Origin: CBDCTM01 sp965222005
Lineage (GTDB): Bacteria; Bacteroidota; Bacteroidia; Chitinophagales; Saprospiraceae
Assembly (NCBI GenBank): GCA_965222005.1
Contig: OZ244935.1
Coordinates: forward strand, 1,550,001 to 1,614,000
Length of the DNA: 64,000 nucleotides
Direction: 5' to 3'
Shown: positions 9,725-18,902 of the stretch, piece by piece
Layout: each line of letters opens with the position of its first letter
How positions within the stretch are numbered: the stretch's first letter is position 1
Made by a program: the position numbers and the translations under genes
The notes under the pieces: generated by a model
Seen by the model: the letters and a program-made list of their open reading frames with translations, nothing else
Databases searched by the model: none
What the model was told of the DNA's origin: nothing

Positions 9725-10695
9725 GTAAAGTTGAAAATAATACGAAGTGTTTTATTGGGATTATTGGCAGCCTGCTGATGCTGACGCTCCCGCTATGGGG
9801 ACAGCAGCAGGCCCAGTTTACTCAGTTTATGCACAACAAACTGGCTCTCAACCCGGGCTATGTTGGCAGCGACGATGGCAATTGTGTGACAGCCCTGTAT
9901 AGGGGGCAATGGCTGGGGCTGGACGGAGCACCGGAAACCCAGCTACTTAGCCTGAACAGCTCGCTGCTCAATCGGCGGATTGGGCTGGGAGTGCTGCTGC
10001 GCAGGCACAGTATTGGCATATCCAAACAGCTAAGTGTGGAAGCCAGCTATGCCTACCGGGTGAGGCTGGGCAGGGGGAGCATTGGTGTAGGGCTGCAAGC
10101 CTCGGCCCGCCATTTTCGGATGGATTATTCCGACCCCAGGCTAAAGGCAGACCGCCCCATTAGCAGTGACGGAGGAATAGCGGTGGGTGAAAATAGCAAG
10201 GTAGTACCCAATTTTGGGATCGGCGTACACTACCAAACTCCGCGCTTTTATATGGGAGTTGGTGTTCCCCGCCTCATTCGCAATAGTATTGATTTTAATA
10301 CCATCACAGGATTGGCAGCGCGGGAGGTCATACATTTGTACTTTATGTCAGGCATTAAGCTGAAGCTGAACGAACTAGTGACCCTGCATCCCCAGCTACT
10401 GCTGAAGTACGTTCCCCAATTGCCTATGGATGCGGATATTCATTTGAGCTTTGAAATAGTGGAGCAGTTTATGGCAGGGGTGAGCTACCGGCTTGGCGGC
10501 GGGAGGGAGGATTTTGGCGAGTCAGTGGACGTGCTGTTGGCGGCCCAATTAACTGCCGAATTGCTTTTTGGCTTGTCTTACGATATTACCATAAGTGAGT
10601 TGAAAGATTACAGCAAGGGCAGTGCAGAAGCAGTTTTGCGCTATTGTTTTGGCCGTTCGGTGGGCGAGGATATTGCAAACCCGCGCTTTTTTTAG
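9721..10695 (+). CDS. PorP/SprF family T9SS outer-membrane protein
   Basis: A 324-residue PorP/SprF protein, predicted to be an outer-membrane beta-barrel. An N-terminal hydrophobic segment (GIIGSLLMLTLPLWGQQ) acts as the signal peptide, followed by the family hallmark QAQFTQFMHNKLALNPGYVG and alternating strands. In Flavobacterium, SprF is needed to deliver SprB, and PorP-type proteins accompany type B sorting-domain cargo. The 4-nt overlap with the preceding adhesin gene supports that pairing here. The next gene is an OmpA-type protein, giving the adhesin-PorP-OmpA trio common in this phylum. The specific anchoring role is inferred. Confidence 0.9.
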   Translation: MSKVENNTKCFIGIIGSLLMLTLPLWGQQQAQFTQFMHNKLALNPGYVGSDDGNCVTALYRGQWLGLDGAPETQLLSLNSSLLNRRIGLGVLLRRHSIGISKQLSVEASYAYRVRLGRGSIGVGLQASARHFRMDYSDPRLKADRPISSDGGIAVGENSKVVPNFGIGVHYQTPRFYMGVGVPRLIRNSIDFNTITGLAAREVIHLYFMSGIKLKLNELVTLHPQLLLKYVPQLPMDADIHLSFEIVEQFMAGVSYRLGGGREDFGESVDVLLAAQLTAELLFGLSYDITISELKDYSKGSAEAVLRYCFGRSVGEDIANPRFF

Positions 10696-10696
10696 C

Positions 10697-10845
10697 GTAT
10701 GTCTAATTTTAGTTTTTCTTTTAATATGAAATGGATTTCACAGCTAGGCGAAGCTCCTTTTGAGGGTCGTACCTAGACGGTACGGGGCGAAAAATAGCTG
10801 AAGTATAGCGAAGAAAGACTTTCATATTAGTGAAAATATTAATTT
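10697..10845. repeat. 149-bp palindromic MITE-like repeat, copy 1
   Basis: These 149 nt recur in the same orientation at 56350-56498 with five substitutions and no gaps. The outer ends form an imperfect inverted repeat (TTTAATATGAAA near the left, TTTCATATTAG near the right). The inside has CAGCT/AGCTG arms and a perfect small hairpin (CGTACC, loop TAGAC, GGTACG at 10768-10784). No frame in it looks coding. It starts 2 nt after the porP stop and could form the 3' end of that message. Confidence 0.8.
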
Positions 10846-10950
10846 ACTTAGTAGAAAATGTGGTCAGCATAGCATGATATTTGGCCTGAACATCGTTACA
10901 ATAAGTCTGATTGGATCAATCAATTCGAATAATTAAACCCATAACAATAC

Positions 10951-12990
10951 ATGAAATTTACCGGAACATTGATATTTCTGCTCTGTGCAGCTCAAATTTG
11001 TCTGGCTCAACAAAGCTCCAAAACGAAAGCTGCTAATAAGGTGTATGAAAAAGGTACGCTGGTGAGCTTGGAAAATACAGCGCTAATCAACTCTACAAAC
11101 CTTGAGTTTTCTCCTGCTTTCTATCAAAACGGGATCGTTTTTGCCTCTTCTCGCTACAATAATGGCGAAAGGGATGAAAAAATTGACGAGACTTACTTCG
11201 AGCTGTTTTATGCAGAGCTGGATGAGCAAGGCCGGCCCCTCGAACCGCGCGAATTTTCGTTGCGCGTCAATTCGCATTTACACGAAGGCCCCGTTACCTT
11301 TAGCCGCGACTGGAAAACGATGTATTTTACCCGCAACAACCTCGATAAAGGGCAACGCAAAGCGAATGCTGCGGGCAAAACCGTATTGAAGATATATGAG
11401 TCCCGTAAAAGCACGAATGACTGGAAAGAGGTAACAGAACTTCCGTTTAGCAATGACGACTACAATGTGGCACATCCCTCCCTGTCGGCTGATGGTAAGC
11501 GCCTCTTCTTTGCGTCTGATATGCCCGGTGGCAAAGGCGGCATGGATCTGTACGTGGTGCGCCGATTGGCAGATGGCCAGTGGTCGGAGCCGGAAAATTT
11601 GGGCGAAAAGGTCAATACAAAAGGCAATGAAGTATTTCCTTTTATCCACAGCAGCGGCAATTTATTTTTCACCTCCGATGGTTATCAGGGCTTGGGAGGG
11701 CTGGATATTTTTATGATCGATTTGAATGACAAAAAGGGCAAAGTGTACAACCTGGGCGAACCCTTCAACTCTCCTGCCGATGATTTGGGGCTCATTCTCA
11801 GCCCTGACGGCAAGCGGGGCTTTATCAGCTCGGCACGCGAAGGCGGCAAAGGTAAAGATGATATTTATCTATTCACGGCACCGGAAGGAATTTGGGGCCG
11901 CACACAAGCGATTGAGATTAAAGCAACTATCTCGGTATTTGATGAAGATACTGGGGAGACCCTCCCCAATGCGGATATCCGTATTTTCGAAAAGCGGCCT
12001 GAAGGGCTGATCAGTGCGCAGGGAGAGGATTTGTTTGAAGCTATCCTGATGCCAGTGGACGACAAAAGCGGCGAGCTGGTGTTCAAATTGGTCAGAAAAG
12101 ATGACAAACGCCTGGGCCAACCCGAACGGATAACAGATGCTAAAGGAAAGGCCCGCTACACTTTTTTTGGCGAAAAACTTTATATCGTGCTGGTGAGCAA
12201 AGAAGGCTATTCCACCAGGGAGTTGGTGTACTCTACCGGCGGGAATAGGGGTTCGGATGAGGTGGAAGTGACATTGGAAAAAATACACTGTGCCACGCTT
12301 AAAGGAGCGGTGGTGGATGAAGCTACCCAAAGAGGACTTGCCAATGCAGTGATCCGAATTACCAATCATTGTAATCAAAAGCAACAGGTGATGATGACGG
12401 ACGAAAAAGGGCAATTTGAATATTGCCTGCCATTAAACTGCGGATATTCGATCAGCGCCATGAAAGAACATTACCTGGAAACCGGCCATCAACTAGCCGC
12501 CAACCGGCTTTCCACGGCCGAGGAAAAAGAATTGACGTTCAGCATGCGTACCTCCTCGGCAAACAGGCCGAAGCCGGAAAGCCCGGCAATTAGTAAAGGG
12601 TCGGTGATCGTTCTCGAAAATATTTATTACGATTTCAATAAGTCGTCCATCCGTTCCGGGGCTGCCCGTGAGCTGGATCACCTGCTGGGCATCATGCAAC
12701 GCTATCCCGTTATGCAAATTGAACTCGGCTCTCATACCGATTCGCGCGGTAGCAACGACTACAATGAGCGCCTGTCACTCGCCCGTGCTCAATCGGCCAA
12801 AGCCTATTTGGTGGCAAGGGGTATTGCCCAGGAGCGTATCCGGGCAGTGGGCTATGGTGAGTCGCAGCTGCGCAATAATTGTAGTGATGGGGTACGCTGT
12901 GCCGAAACCGAACACCAGTACAATCGGCGCACAGAAGTGAAGGTGTTGAGTATTGATAAAGAGATAGGTGTTCGTTACAAGTCCGACTAA
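10951..12990 (+). CDS. OmpA family protein with PD40 propeller and carboxypeptidase-like repeats
   Basis: A 679-residue cell-envelope protein starting with a signal peptide (MKFTGTLIFLLCAAQICLA). Residues about 45-310 hold PD40/WD40-like beta-propeller repeats (HPSLSADGKRLFFASDMPGG, GLILSPDGKRGFISSAREGG). Residues about 320-520 contain two carboxypeptidase-regulatory-like folds. The C-terminus (about 560-679) is an OmpA peptidoglycan-binding domain with DFNKSSIR and the TDSRGSNDYNERLSLARA core. The domain order resembles Porphyromonas PorE, which links T9SS parts to peptidoglycan, though the N-terminal TPR of PorE is missing. It lies 255 nt behind porP, separated by the 149-bp repeat, and probably serves with it in anchoring the secretion or adhesin complex. 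Confidence 0.88.
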   Translation: MKFTGTLIFLLCAAQICLAQQSSKTKAANKVYEKGTLVSLENTALINSTNLEFSPAFYQNGIVFASSRYNNGERDEKIDETYFELFYAELDEQGRPLEPREFSLRVNSHLHEGPVTFSRDWKTMYFTRNNLDKGQRKANAAGKTVLKIYESRKSTNDWKEVTELPFSNDDYNVAHPSLSADGKRLFFASDMPGGKGGMDLYVVRRLADGQWSEPENLGEKVNTKGNEVFPFIHSSGNLFFTSDGYQGLGGLDIFMIDLNDKKGKVYNLGEPFNSPADDLGLILSPDGKRGFISSAREGGKGKDDIYLFTAPEGIWGRTQAIEIKATISVFDEDTGETLPNADIRIFEKRPEGLISAQGEDLFEAILMPVDDKSGELVFKLVRKDDKRLGQPERITDAKGKARYTFFGEKLYIVLVSKEGYSTRELVYSTGGNRGSDEVEVTLEKIHCATLKGAVVDEATQRGLANAVIRITNHCNQKQQVMMTDEKGQFEYCLPLNCGYSISAMKEHYLETGHQLAANRLSTAEEKELTFSMRTSSANRPKPESPAISKGSVIVLENIYYDFNKSSIRSGAARELDHLLGIMQRYPVMQIELGSHTDSRGSNDYNERLSLARAQSAKAYLVARGIAQERIRAVGYGESQLRNNCSDGVRCAETEHQYNRRTEVKVLSIDKEIGVRYKSD

Positions 12991-13295
12991 TCCAACTAGT
13001 CCGAATTGGTTGAACAGTATTTCAAGCTTAATCCCACAGTAATTGGGCAGGTGGTTAGATGACCAGATGGCTAGACTGGCACACCATTAAAAGCCTCCAA
13101 ATCTTGAGCCTTTGCCTTAAGATTGGATCGCCAGGCCAGGAAGAAGTGTGAAGAGAAGTGATTCAATCGCTGTGTATGGCCATGATTGGTCATCTCCTGG
13201 CCAAGGGCAAGGGTCAATATCCCGGCACACTTTATTTTTTGAACGATACTTGGAGCGGATAGGTACATTTCCCCTGCAACCCTTTTTTCAGTAAC
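12991..13295. other. Intergenic region with imperfect inverted repeats
   Basis: These 305 nt lie between the OmpA gene and the sigma-factor gene. I see no ORF of interest. It holds GGCCAGGA (13134-13141) facing TCCTGGCC (13195-13202), and a nearby near-palindrome (CCAAATCTT ... AAGATTGG), so part of it may be another degenerate palindromic repeat. No clear promoter box is visible. Confidence 0.35.
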
Positions 13296-13865
13296 TTGTC
13301 TTTATTACCAAACGAACCATCGCGATTGGAGTACAGTGACCCACAGCATGAGTTGGTGGAGGCATGTAGGCGCGGTACGCGCAAAGCCCAATTTGAATTG
13401 TACAGGCAGTATTCCAAAGCAATGTACAATACCTGCCTCCGTATGCTTCACAATGTGCAGGATGCCGAAGATATACTTCAGCAATCCTTTGTGGATGTGT
13501 TTTCCAAGCTGCATACCTTCAAAGGGCAGTCAACCATCGGTGTATGGATCAAGAGGATTGTGATAAATAATTGCATCAATTTTTTGAAAAAGCGCCGCCT
13601 CAAGCTCGTCCCTCTTGAAGACTGGCAAGGCAATTCGGCAGAAGAGCCGGAGGAGCTGATCCTGGCCCGCACAGATGTAGCAGACATCAAAGCCGCTATC
13701 CAAAAATTGCCCGATGGCTACCGGATAGTGTTCAACCTCTACCTGCTGGAAGGCTATGACCACCAGGAAATTGCCGATATTCTGGAAGTGTCGGTAGCTA
13801 CATCCAAATCGCAGTATAGCAGAGCAAAGAAAAAACTCCGACAACTTTTACAACACTCAGGTTAA
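13296..13865 (+). CDS. RNA polymerase sigma factor, ECF subfamily
   Basis: A 189-residue extracytoplasmic-function sigma factor. Region 2 spans about residues 25-95 (LYRQYSKAMYNTCLRML, DAEDILQQSFVDVF) and contacts the -10 element. Region 4 spans about 130-185 (LPDGYRIVFNLYLLEGYDHQ, EIADILEVSVATSKSQYSRA) and binds the -35 element. No ATG is available before region 2: an in-frame stop lies at 13260-13262 and the best start is TTG at 13296, an unusual codon that may keep expression low. The probable anti-sigma gene follows after 12 nt, with a DUF4097-like gene after that, so the three genes form one regulatory unit. Confidence 0.92.
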   Translation: MSLLPNEPSRLEYSDPQHELVEACRRGTRKAQFELYRQYSKAMYNTCLRMLHNVQDAEDILQQSFVDVFSKLHTFKGQSTIGVWIKRIVINNCINFLKKRRLKLVPLEDWQGNSAEEPEELILARTDVADIKAAIQKLPDGYRIVFNLYLLEGYDHQEIADILEVSVATSKSQYSRAKKKLRQLLQHSG

Positions 13866-13877
13866 TAGTAATTACAC

Positions 13878-14414
13878 ATGAAGGATAAACTTGAGCAATA
13901 TATTGAGCAACATCGCCAGGCCTTCGATTCGGCTTCGCCTCGCCCGGCGCTTTGGGAGCAGATCGACGAACAGGTGAATGGCCCTCACAAAGTACGTCGT
14001 CTCTCATGGCGGCACATCGCCCGTATTGCCGCTGCCGTGCTGCTTGTTTTGGTAGTCGGAGCTGTCATCGGCAACGAATGGCAAAAGCGGCAGCAGGGCG
14101 ATACCCTGTCAAAAGAGCTGACCGAAATAGAGGCCGCTTACCAAAACAGGATAAAAGTGCAGATGACCCGCCTCTCCGATTCGGGCTATCACGAAGCTGT
14201 ATATGCTGACCTCAAAGAGCTGGAAACTTTTGTGGCAGAGCTCAAGACGGAGCTTCACAACACGCCTGAATCCGGCCGCGAAGCAGTGCTGACCGCCATT
14301 ATTAATAATTACAGAGCGCGGCTCGAAATTTTGCAAATGGTACTTCAAAAACTGGAGTCTTCACAAAATCAACAATCAAAAAATTCGAAAAATGATGAGA
14401 ATATTAAACTGTAA
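13878..14414 (+). CDS. Probable membrane-anchored anti-sigma factor
   Basis: A 178-residue protein with a cytoplasmic N-terminal part (MKDKLEQYIEQHRQAFDSAS, with PRPALWEQIDEQV), one membrane helix near residues 49-66 (IAAAVLLVLVVGAVIG) and a periplasmic helical tail rich in Glu, Lys and Gln. This layout, directly behind an ECF sigma gene, suggests it sequesters the sigma factor at the membrane and responds to an envelope signal. It lacks a clear zinc-binding HxxxCxxC motif, so it is not a standard ZAS anti-sigma. The end overlaps the next gene by 23 nt. Function is inferred from position and topology. Confidence 0.6.
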   Translation: MKDKLEQYIEQHRQAFDSASPRPALWEQIDEQVNGPHKVRRLSWRHIARIAAAVLLVLVVGAVIGNEWQKRQQGDTLSKELTEIEAAYQNRIKVQMTRLSDSGYHEAVYADLKELETFVAELKTELHNTPESGREAVLTAIINNYRARLEILQMVLQKLESSQNQQSKNSKNDENIKL

Positions 14415-15558
14415 AGCGATCCTTTCTTTATTAATCGTCGGCTTTTCTTACTCCAGCCAGGCGGCTCAATTGCCAGGCTTTGTTGCCGAATTTCAGGAAA
14501 AAGAATTTACCAAAACCATCAAAGAGGATTTTTCGATCACCAGCGATGGCTTGGTAAAACTGAACAATAAATTTGGTAAAATTAATGTGAAAACCTGGAA
14601 TGAAAACCGTGTGGCTATTACCGTTGACATCTCTGTACATGCCAATTCTGAGGCGGAAGCACAGAAAACCTTCGACCGGATAGCCATCAATTTTAGCAAC
14701 ACCGCCTCTGAGGTGACAGCCACCACAAAAATCGAATCGCAGGGAGGAAACTGGTCTTGGTGGAGGGTGAACAAGAGTAGTAGCTTTGACATAAACTATG
14801 AAGTGATGATGCCTGCCTCTGCCAATCTTAGCCTTAGCATGGCGCATGGAAATGCCTATGCCGAAGCCATCACGGGCAGTGCTAAAATAGATGTAAAGCA
14901 CGGCAATTTCCGGCTCGACGGGGTGGCCGGCCCGCTCGAAGTACAACTGGCGCATGGCGATGGCACAGTGAATCGGGCAGCAGATGCACAGCTCAATATC
15001 CGGCATTCCAAGTTGCTGATCAAAGAGGCCGGCAAGATCGAACTGGAGGCCCGCCATTCATCAATAGATATTGACAAGGCCCTTGATATACAAGCCAATA
15101 GCAGTCATAATCATTTTGATTTGGGTACCATCCAAGGCCTCACCAATGAGGGCCAGCATGACAATATTGACCTGAAATCGGCCAGTAATTTGCAGATCAA
15201 AGCCCGGTACTCCGATCTGGTTATTGGGCATCTGGAAAAAAAAGGCACTTTCGAGCTGGGCTTTGGCGGAGCTACTATTCAACTGCTATCCAAGGACTTT
15301 AGCCTAATCAAATTCAATGGGCATCATTCTGACTTGAAAGTACAGATCGAAGAAGGGGGCCAATATCAGTTGGATATAGAAGGTACCCATGCTCACTTTG
15401 CCTATCCCGATGAGGTGACGGTGACGGTGGAGAAAGACAAGCACTTCAAACAGGAACTTAAAGGGCATACGGGGACTGCGGCCAGTGGGGGTAGTATCCA
15501 GGCTAAGATTGAACACGGTAGCGCCAAAATCAGGCATTACAAGGAAACGGCCCACTAA
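14392..15558 (+). CDS. Secreted DUF4097-like putative adhesin
   Basis: A 388-residue exported protein with a signal peptide (ILNCKAILSLLIVGFSYSSQ) and a long series of short beta-strand turns (GSAKIDVKHGNFRLDGVAGP, LNIRHSKLLIKEA, SIDIDKALDIQANSSHNHFD). That pattern is expected of the right-handed beta-helix of DUF4097-type putative adhesins. His residues recur in turns (KHGN, AHGDG, RHSK, RHSS, HHSD). It is translationally coupled to the preceding anti-sigma-like gene and may be a target or sensor of that pathway. It should sit in the periplasm or outer membrane. A strong terminator follows. Confidence 0.6.
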   Translation: MMRILNCKAILSLLIVGFSYSSQAAQLPGFVAEFQEKEFTKTIKEDFSITSDGLVKLNNKFGKINVKTWNENRVAITVDISVHANSEAEAQKTFDRIAINFSNTASEVTATTKIESQGGNWSWWRVNKSSSFDINYEVMMPASANLSLSMAHGNAYAEAITGSAKIDVKHGNFRLDGVAGPLEVQLAHGDGTVNRAADAQLNIRHSKLLIKEAGKIELEARHSSIDIDKALDIQANSSHNHFDLGTIQGLTNEGQHDNIDLKSASNLQIKARYSDLVIGHLEKKGTFELGFGGATIQLLSKDFSLIKFNGHHSDLKVQIEEGGQYQLDIEGTHAHFAYPDEVTVTVEKDKHFKQELKGHTGTAASGGSIQAKIEHGSAKIRHYKETAH

Positions 15559-15625
15559 AAAGATACGTTTGTTATTGAAGGAGTAAAGCCTAGTTGTGAC
15601 AAGCGCAGAATGCTGGGCTGAGGCG

Positions 15626-15668
15626 GCCACTTTCGGAACCTGATTGCGCTTCGAAAGTGGCTTTTTTA
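15626..15668 (+). terminator. Rho-independent terminator of the sigma-factor operon
   Basis: A perfect 10-bp stem, GCCACTTTCG (15626-15635) with CGAAAGTGGC (15652-15661), is followed by TTTTTT. It ends 46 nt before the start of the beta-CASP gene. Confidence 0.9.
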
Positions 15669-15713
15669 TACTATCTTCGTTGTCGCTCAATTACCAATAA
15701 CAGATCAGGCGAC

Positions 15714-17129
15714 ATGAAAGTTAAGTTTTGCGGAGCTGCGCGGCAAGTCACAGGCAGCGCACACCTTCTTACACTCGACAACGGATTTACTATACTGTTG
15801 GATTGCGGATTGTACCAGGGGTACGATGATGACATGAAGGACTTCAACACCAATTGGCATTTTCCCCCAGCCTCAGTTGATTGCCTCATCCTGTCGCATG
15901 CACATATTGATCACTCTGGCCGTATTCCCCGGCTGGTAAAAGATGGCTTTGCCGGTCATATCTTCTGTACCCATGCTACCCGCAGTCTTTGTGCTATCAT
16001 GCTTTTGGATAGCGCACACATTCAGGAGCGGGATGCACAATATTATAACAAACGGCAGCTCAAGAAAAAGAAGAAAGGCAAGAAAGCAAAATTCAAAGAA
16101 CCCCTCTACAATAGCGACGACGCTACCGAAGCGATGCAATATTTTGTGGGAATTCCCTATGAGCGCTGGTACCGGATCAACAATGAAGTGGAGGTGTTTT
16201 TCAGAGATGCGGGACATATTTTGGGTAGTGCCAGCGTGACGCTGAGAATACAGGAAAATGGCCACCAAAAAATAATCGGTTTTACAGGCGATATCGGAAG
16301 GCCCAACCGGCCGATACTACGCGATCCGCTGCCGATGCCCAAGGTGGATTATTTGATTTGTGAATCGACTTATGGCGACAAGGATCACGAAAAGCCCCCT
16401 GCCGAAACGGATCGCTTTCTTGAAATCATCAAAAACACCTGCCTTGAAAAACAAGGCAAACTCATCATTCCTGCCTTTAGTGTAGGCCGCACCCAGGAGA
16501 TCGTGTATTTGCTCGATCAGTTGGAAACGGCCGGCATGCTACCGCATATTCCGGTGTATGTCGATAGCCCTTTGGCCGTCAATGCTACCCAGGTGTTTGG
16601 CTCCCATCCGGAATGCTTTGACAACGATCTCAATGAATATATGCTGATCGACAAAAACCCTTTCGGGTTCAATGAATTGACCTACACCCATAGCGTGGAT
16701 GAAAGTAAGGCGCTCAACAGTAGTAAAAAGCCCTGTATTATCATCAGCTCCTCCGGGATGATGAATGCCGGAAGGATACGCCACCATTTGTTCAACAATG
16801 TGGAAGACCAGCGAAGCACCCTGTTGATAGTGGGTTATTGCTCTCCCGAAACGCTGGGAGGGATGCTGCGCGATGGGCTCGAGCGCGTCAAAATGTTTGG
16901 AGAATGGAAAATGGTACGCCTTGAAATTGAAATAATGGATTCTTTCTCAGCTCACGGCGACCGGCACGAAATGATGCGATTTATCGACAATCAGAAAAAC
17001 CACCTCAAGCGCCTCTTTCTGGTACACGGCGAGCTGGACACCCAACAGCATTTTCGCGGCTTTTTGCAGGAGCATGGCTACAAAAATATTGAGATACCGA
17101 AGTTGAGCGAAGAGTTTGAATTGAGCTGA
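15714..17129 (+). CDS. MBL-fold / beta-CASP hydrolase (RNA-processing type)
   Basis: A 471-residue metallo-beta-lactamase-fold protein of the CPSF/YSH1-like group. The metal-binding motif is HAHIDHSGRIPRL near residue 60. A further His lies in DAGHILGSAS and Asp in FTGDIGR. The beta-CASP insertion covers about residues 230-390 (IPAFSVGRTQEIVYLL, IIISSSGMMNAGRIRHHL), and the C-terminal RMMBL motif includes SFSAHGDR and LVHGE. Such enzymes are exo- or endoribonucleases or related hydrolases of the cytoplasm. The ATG at 15714 gives the conserved beginning MKVKFCGAARQVTGS; the longer frame from 15657 reads through the terminator T-run and is rejected. It appears to be a single-gene unit. Confidence 0.88.
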   Translation: MKVKFCGAARQVTGSAHLLTLDNGFTILLDCGLYQGYDDDMKDFNTNWHFPPASVDCLILSHAHIDHSGRIPRLVKDGFAGHIFCTHATRSLCAIMLLDSAHIQERDAQYYNKRQLKKKKKGKKAKFKEPLYNSDDATEAMQYFVGIPYERWYRINNEVEVFFRDAGHILGSASVTLRIQENGHQKIIGFTGDIGRPNRPILRDPLPMPKVDYLICESTYGDKDHEKPPAETDRFLEIIKNTCLEKQGKLIIPAFSVGRTQEIVYLLDQLETAGMLPHIPVYVDSPLAVNATQVFGSHPECFDNDLNEYMLIDKNPFGFNELTYTHSVDESKALNSSKKPCIIISSSGMMNAGRIRHHLFNNVEDQRSTLLIVGYCSPETLGGMLRDGLERVKMFGEWKMVRLEIEIMDSFSAHGDRHEMMRFIDNQKNHLKRLFLVHGELDTQQHFRGFLQEHGYKNIEIPKLSEEFELS

Positions 17130-17352
17130 TAAATCGGTGCAATTTGCCGCATGGCAGTCATACCTCTTTAAATATCCCACACGAGACCCCACGTTTATTG
17201 TAATTTATTCGTACCTTATAGTAGGCCGGTTTCTGAGATAGATTTTGGTCTTCTTCGATTTGGTTAAAAAATGGTTAATACCGCTGCCTCATATGAACAA
17301 CGATACTAAAAGCAAGCGCTTTGTAGTTAAAATGGCCGAAAAACTGAACTGG

Positions 17353-18882
17353 ATGAACAAACATATCCGCTTTTTTTTGCTGGCAGGCATGGCCTTGCTG
17401 ATGCTGGCAGCTTGTCAAAAACTGGATGACCTCAAAGACCTGGAGGCCTCCGAGCGGGAAGCCGAATTTGCCATTCCTCTTTTCACTGCCGATGTGAGCC
17501 TGCAGGATATTCTCGAAAATTTTGATACGACCACTTTTGTTACGATCGATAATGATGGGCTTATTGTTGTCAACTACAAAGGAGACGTAACGGCTCGTAC
17601 CAGCACGGAGATTTTTGAGGTGGCCAGCCAACTGGACGGCCTCCCGCTTCCCATACTGGATACCCTGGTGGCTCTGCCATTTAAGGTGCCGAATGAGATT
17701 GATCTCGATTTTGGCATCCTCAAATCGGGAACAGTGGAGTGGTTTTATCAATCGCTTCACGAAGAAAATATTCGGGTAGTAATCAACTTTCCCAACCTTT
17801 TATCGCCATCAGGGCAGGAGTTTTTTGATACCATGCACATCAATTATAATGGCAACCCTATTACGGTGCCGCCGTCAAAAAAAGACCTGACCGGCTATAC
17901 CGTGAGGCCTGAAAACGACAGCATTTATGTGCGTTACGAGCTATTGCGCAAACAGAGCGGCATCATAGATACGCTGACCAATTTCTTCATTATTATCCGC
18001 GATTTTGAAGCCAGCTATGTGGAAGGTTACCTGGGTAATGATATTTATGAGCTGGATCGGGATACCATCGAGATTGAGCTTTTTGAGAATTGGACGCGAG
18101 GCGATGTGTTCTTTACAGACCCCAAAATCCTGCTCACGGTCCACAATTCCTTTGGCTTTCCGGTTCGCTCCAAAGCCAACATCATGGATGTAATCACGGT
18201 AGATGGGACCATTTTGAAACTGCGATCGGTTTATCTCGATGAGGGCATCGATTTCGATTATCCCAGGCTCAATGAGGTGGGCGTGACCAAAAAAACAGTC
18301 TTTGCTTTTGATAAAAACAATTCCAATATCGACTCCATCCTCGGTGCGGGCCCGGTGGCTGTCGATTATGATATGGACGCACTGCCCAACCCTGATTTGG
18401 ACACCACCATCACCGGCTTTATGACCGATACCAGCGCCTTCAGGGTGCAGGTGGAGGTAGAGCTACCTATATATGGCCAGTCAGTAGGCTTTGCTGCACG
18501 CGATACGATCGACCTTGACTTCAGTGCCTATGAAGACGCCGAATATGTAGAATTCAAACTCATCGCCGAAAACCAAATGCCGCTACAGATCGATTTGCAA
18601 CTCTACTTTGCCGATGCCGGCGGACAGCTATTGGATTCACTTTTCCAGCAAGCCAGGGCTGTAGTGGAAGCCGCGCCGGTAGATGCCAATGGCTTGGTGA
18701 CGGAAGAGGTACAAACAGTGAGCATCATCCCCCTTGAAGCCGACCAATTTGCCCGGATCAAATCGGCTCAAAAAGTTTTTATGGAAGTGGCTTTCTCTAC
18801 TTACCACAATGGCATGACTCCCGTAAAAGTATTTGCGAACCAGGCACTGGAAGTCCGTATGGGAATGAAAGTAGGCCTTTGA
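17353..18882 (+). CDS. Putative surface lipoprotein of unknown function
   Basis: A 509-residue exported protein with a clear lipoprotein signal peptide (MNKHIRFFLLAGMALLMLAA, then Cys). I chose the ATG at 17353 for that reason, although the frame is open to 17245 with other ATGs at 17293 and 17332. The mature part is rich in Asp and aromatic residues, with no domain I can name; its texture is beta-sandwich-like. It is followed after 20 nt by the DUF5723 gene, so the two are probably one operon and may work together at the outer membrane. Confidence 0.65.
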   Translation: MNKHIRFFLLAGMALLMLAACQKLDDLKDLEASEREAEFAIPLFTADVSLQDILENFDTTTFVTIDNDGLIVVNYKGDVTARTSTEIFEVASQLDGLPLPILDTLVALPFKVPNEIDLDFGILKSGTVEWFYQSLHEENIRVVINFPNLLSPSGQEFFDTMHINYNGNPITVPPSKKDLTGYTVRPENDSIYVRYELLRKQSGIIDTLTNFFIIIRDFEASYVEGYLGNDIYELDRDTIEIELFENWTRGDVFFTDPKILLTVHNSFGFPVRSKANIMDVITVDGTILKLRSVYLDEGIDFDYPRLNEVGVTKKTVFAFDKNNSNIDSILGAGPVAVDYDMDALPNPDLDTTITGFMTDTSAFRVQVEVELPIYGQSVGFAARDTIDLDFSAYEDAEYVEFKLIAENQMPLQIDLQLYFADAGGQLLDSLFQQARAVVEAAPVDANGLVTEEVQTVSIIPLEADQFARIKSAQKVFMEVAFSTYHNGMTPVKVFANQALEVRMGMKVGL

Positions 18883-18902
18883 AAGCTTGAATTTTGCAAT
18901 CA

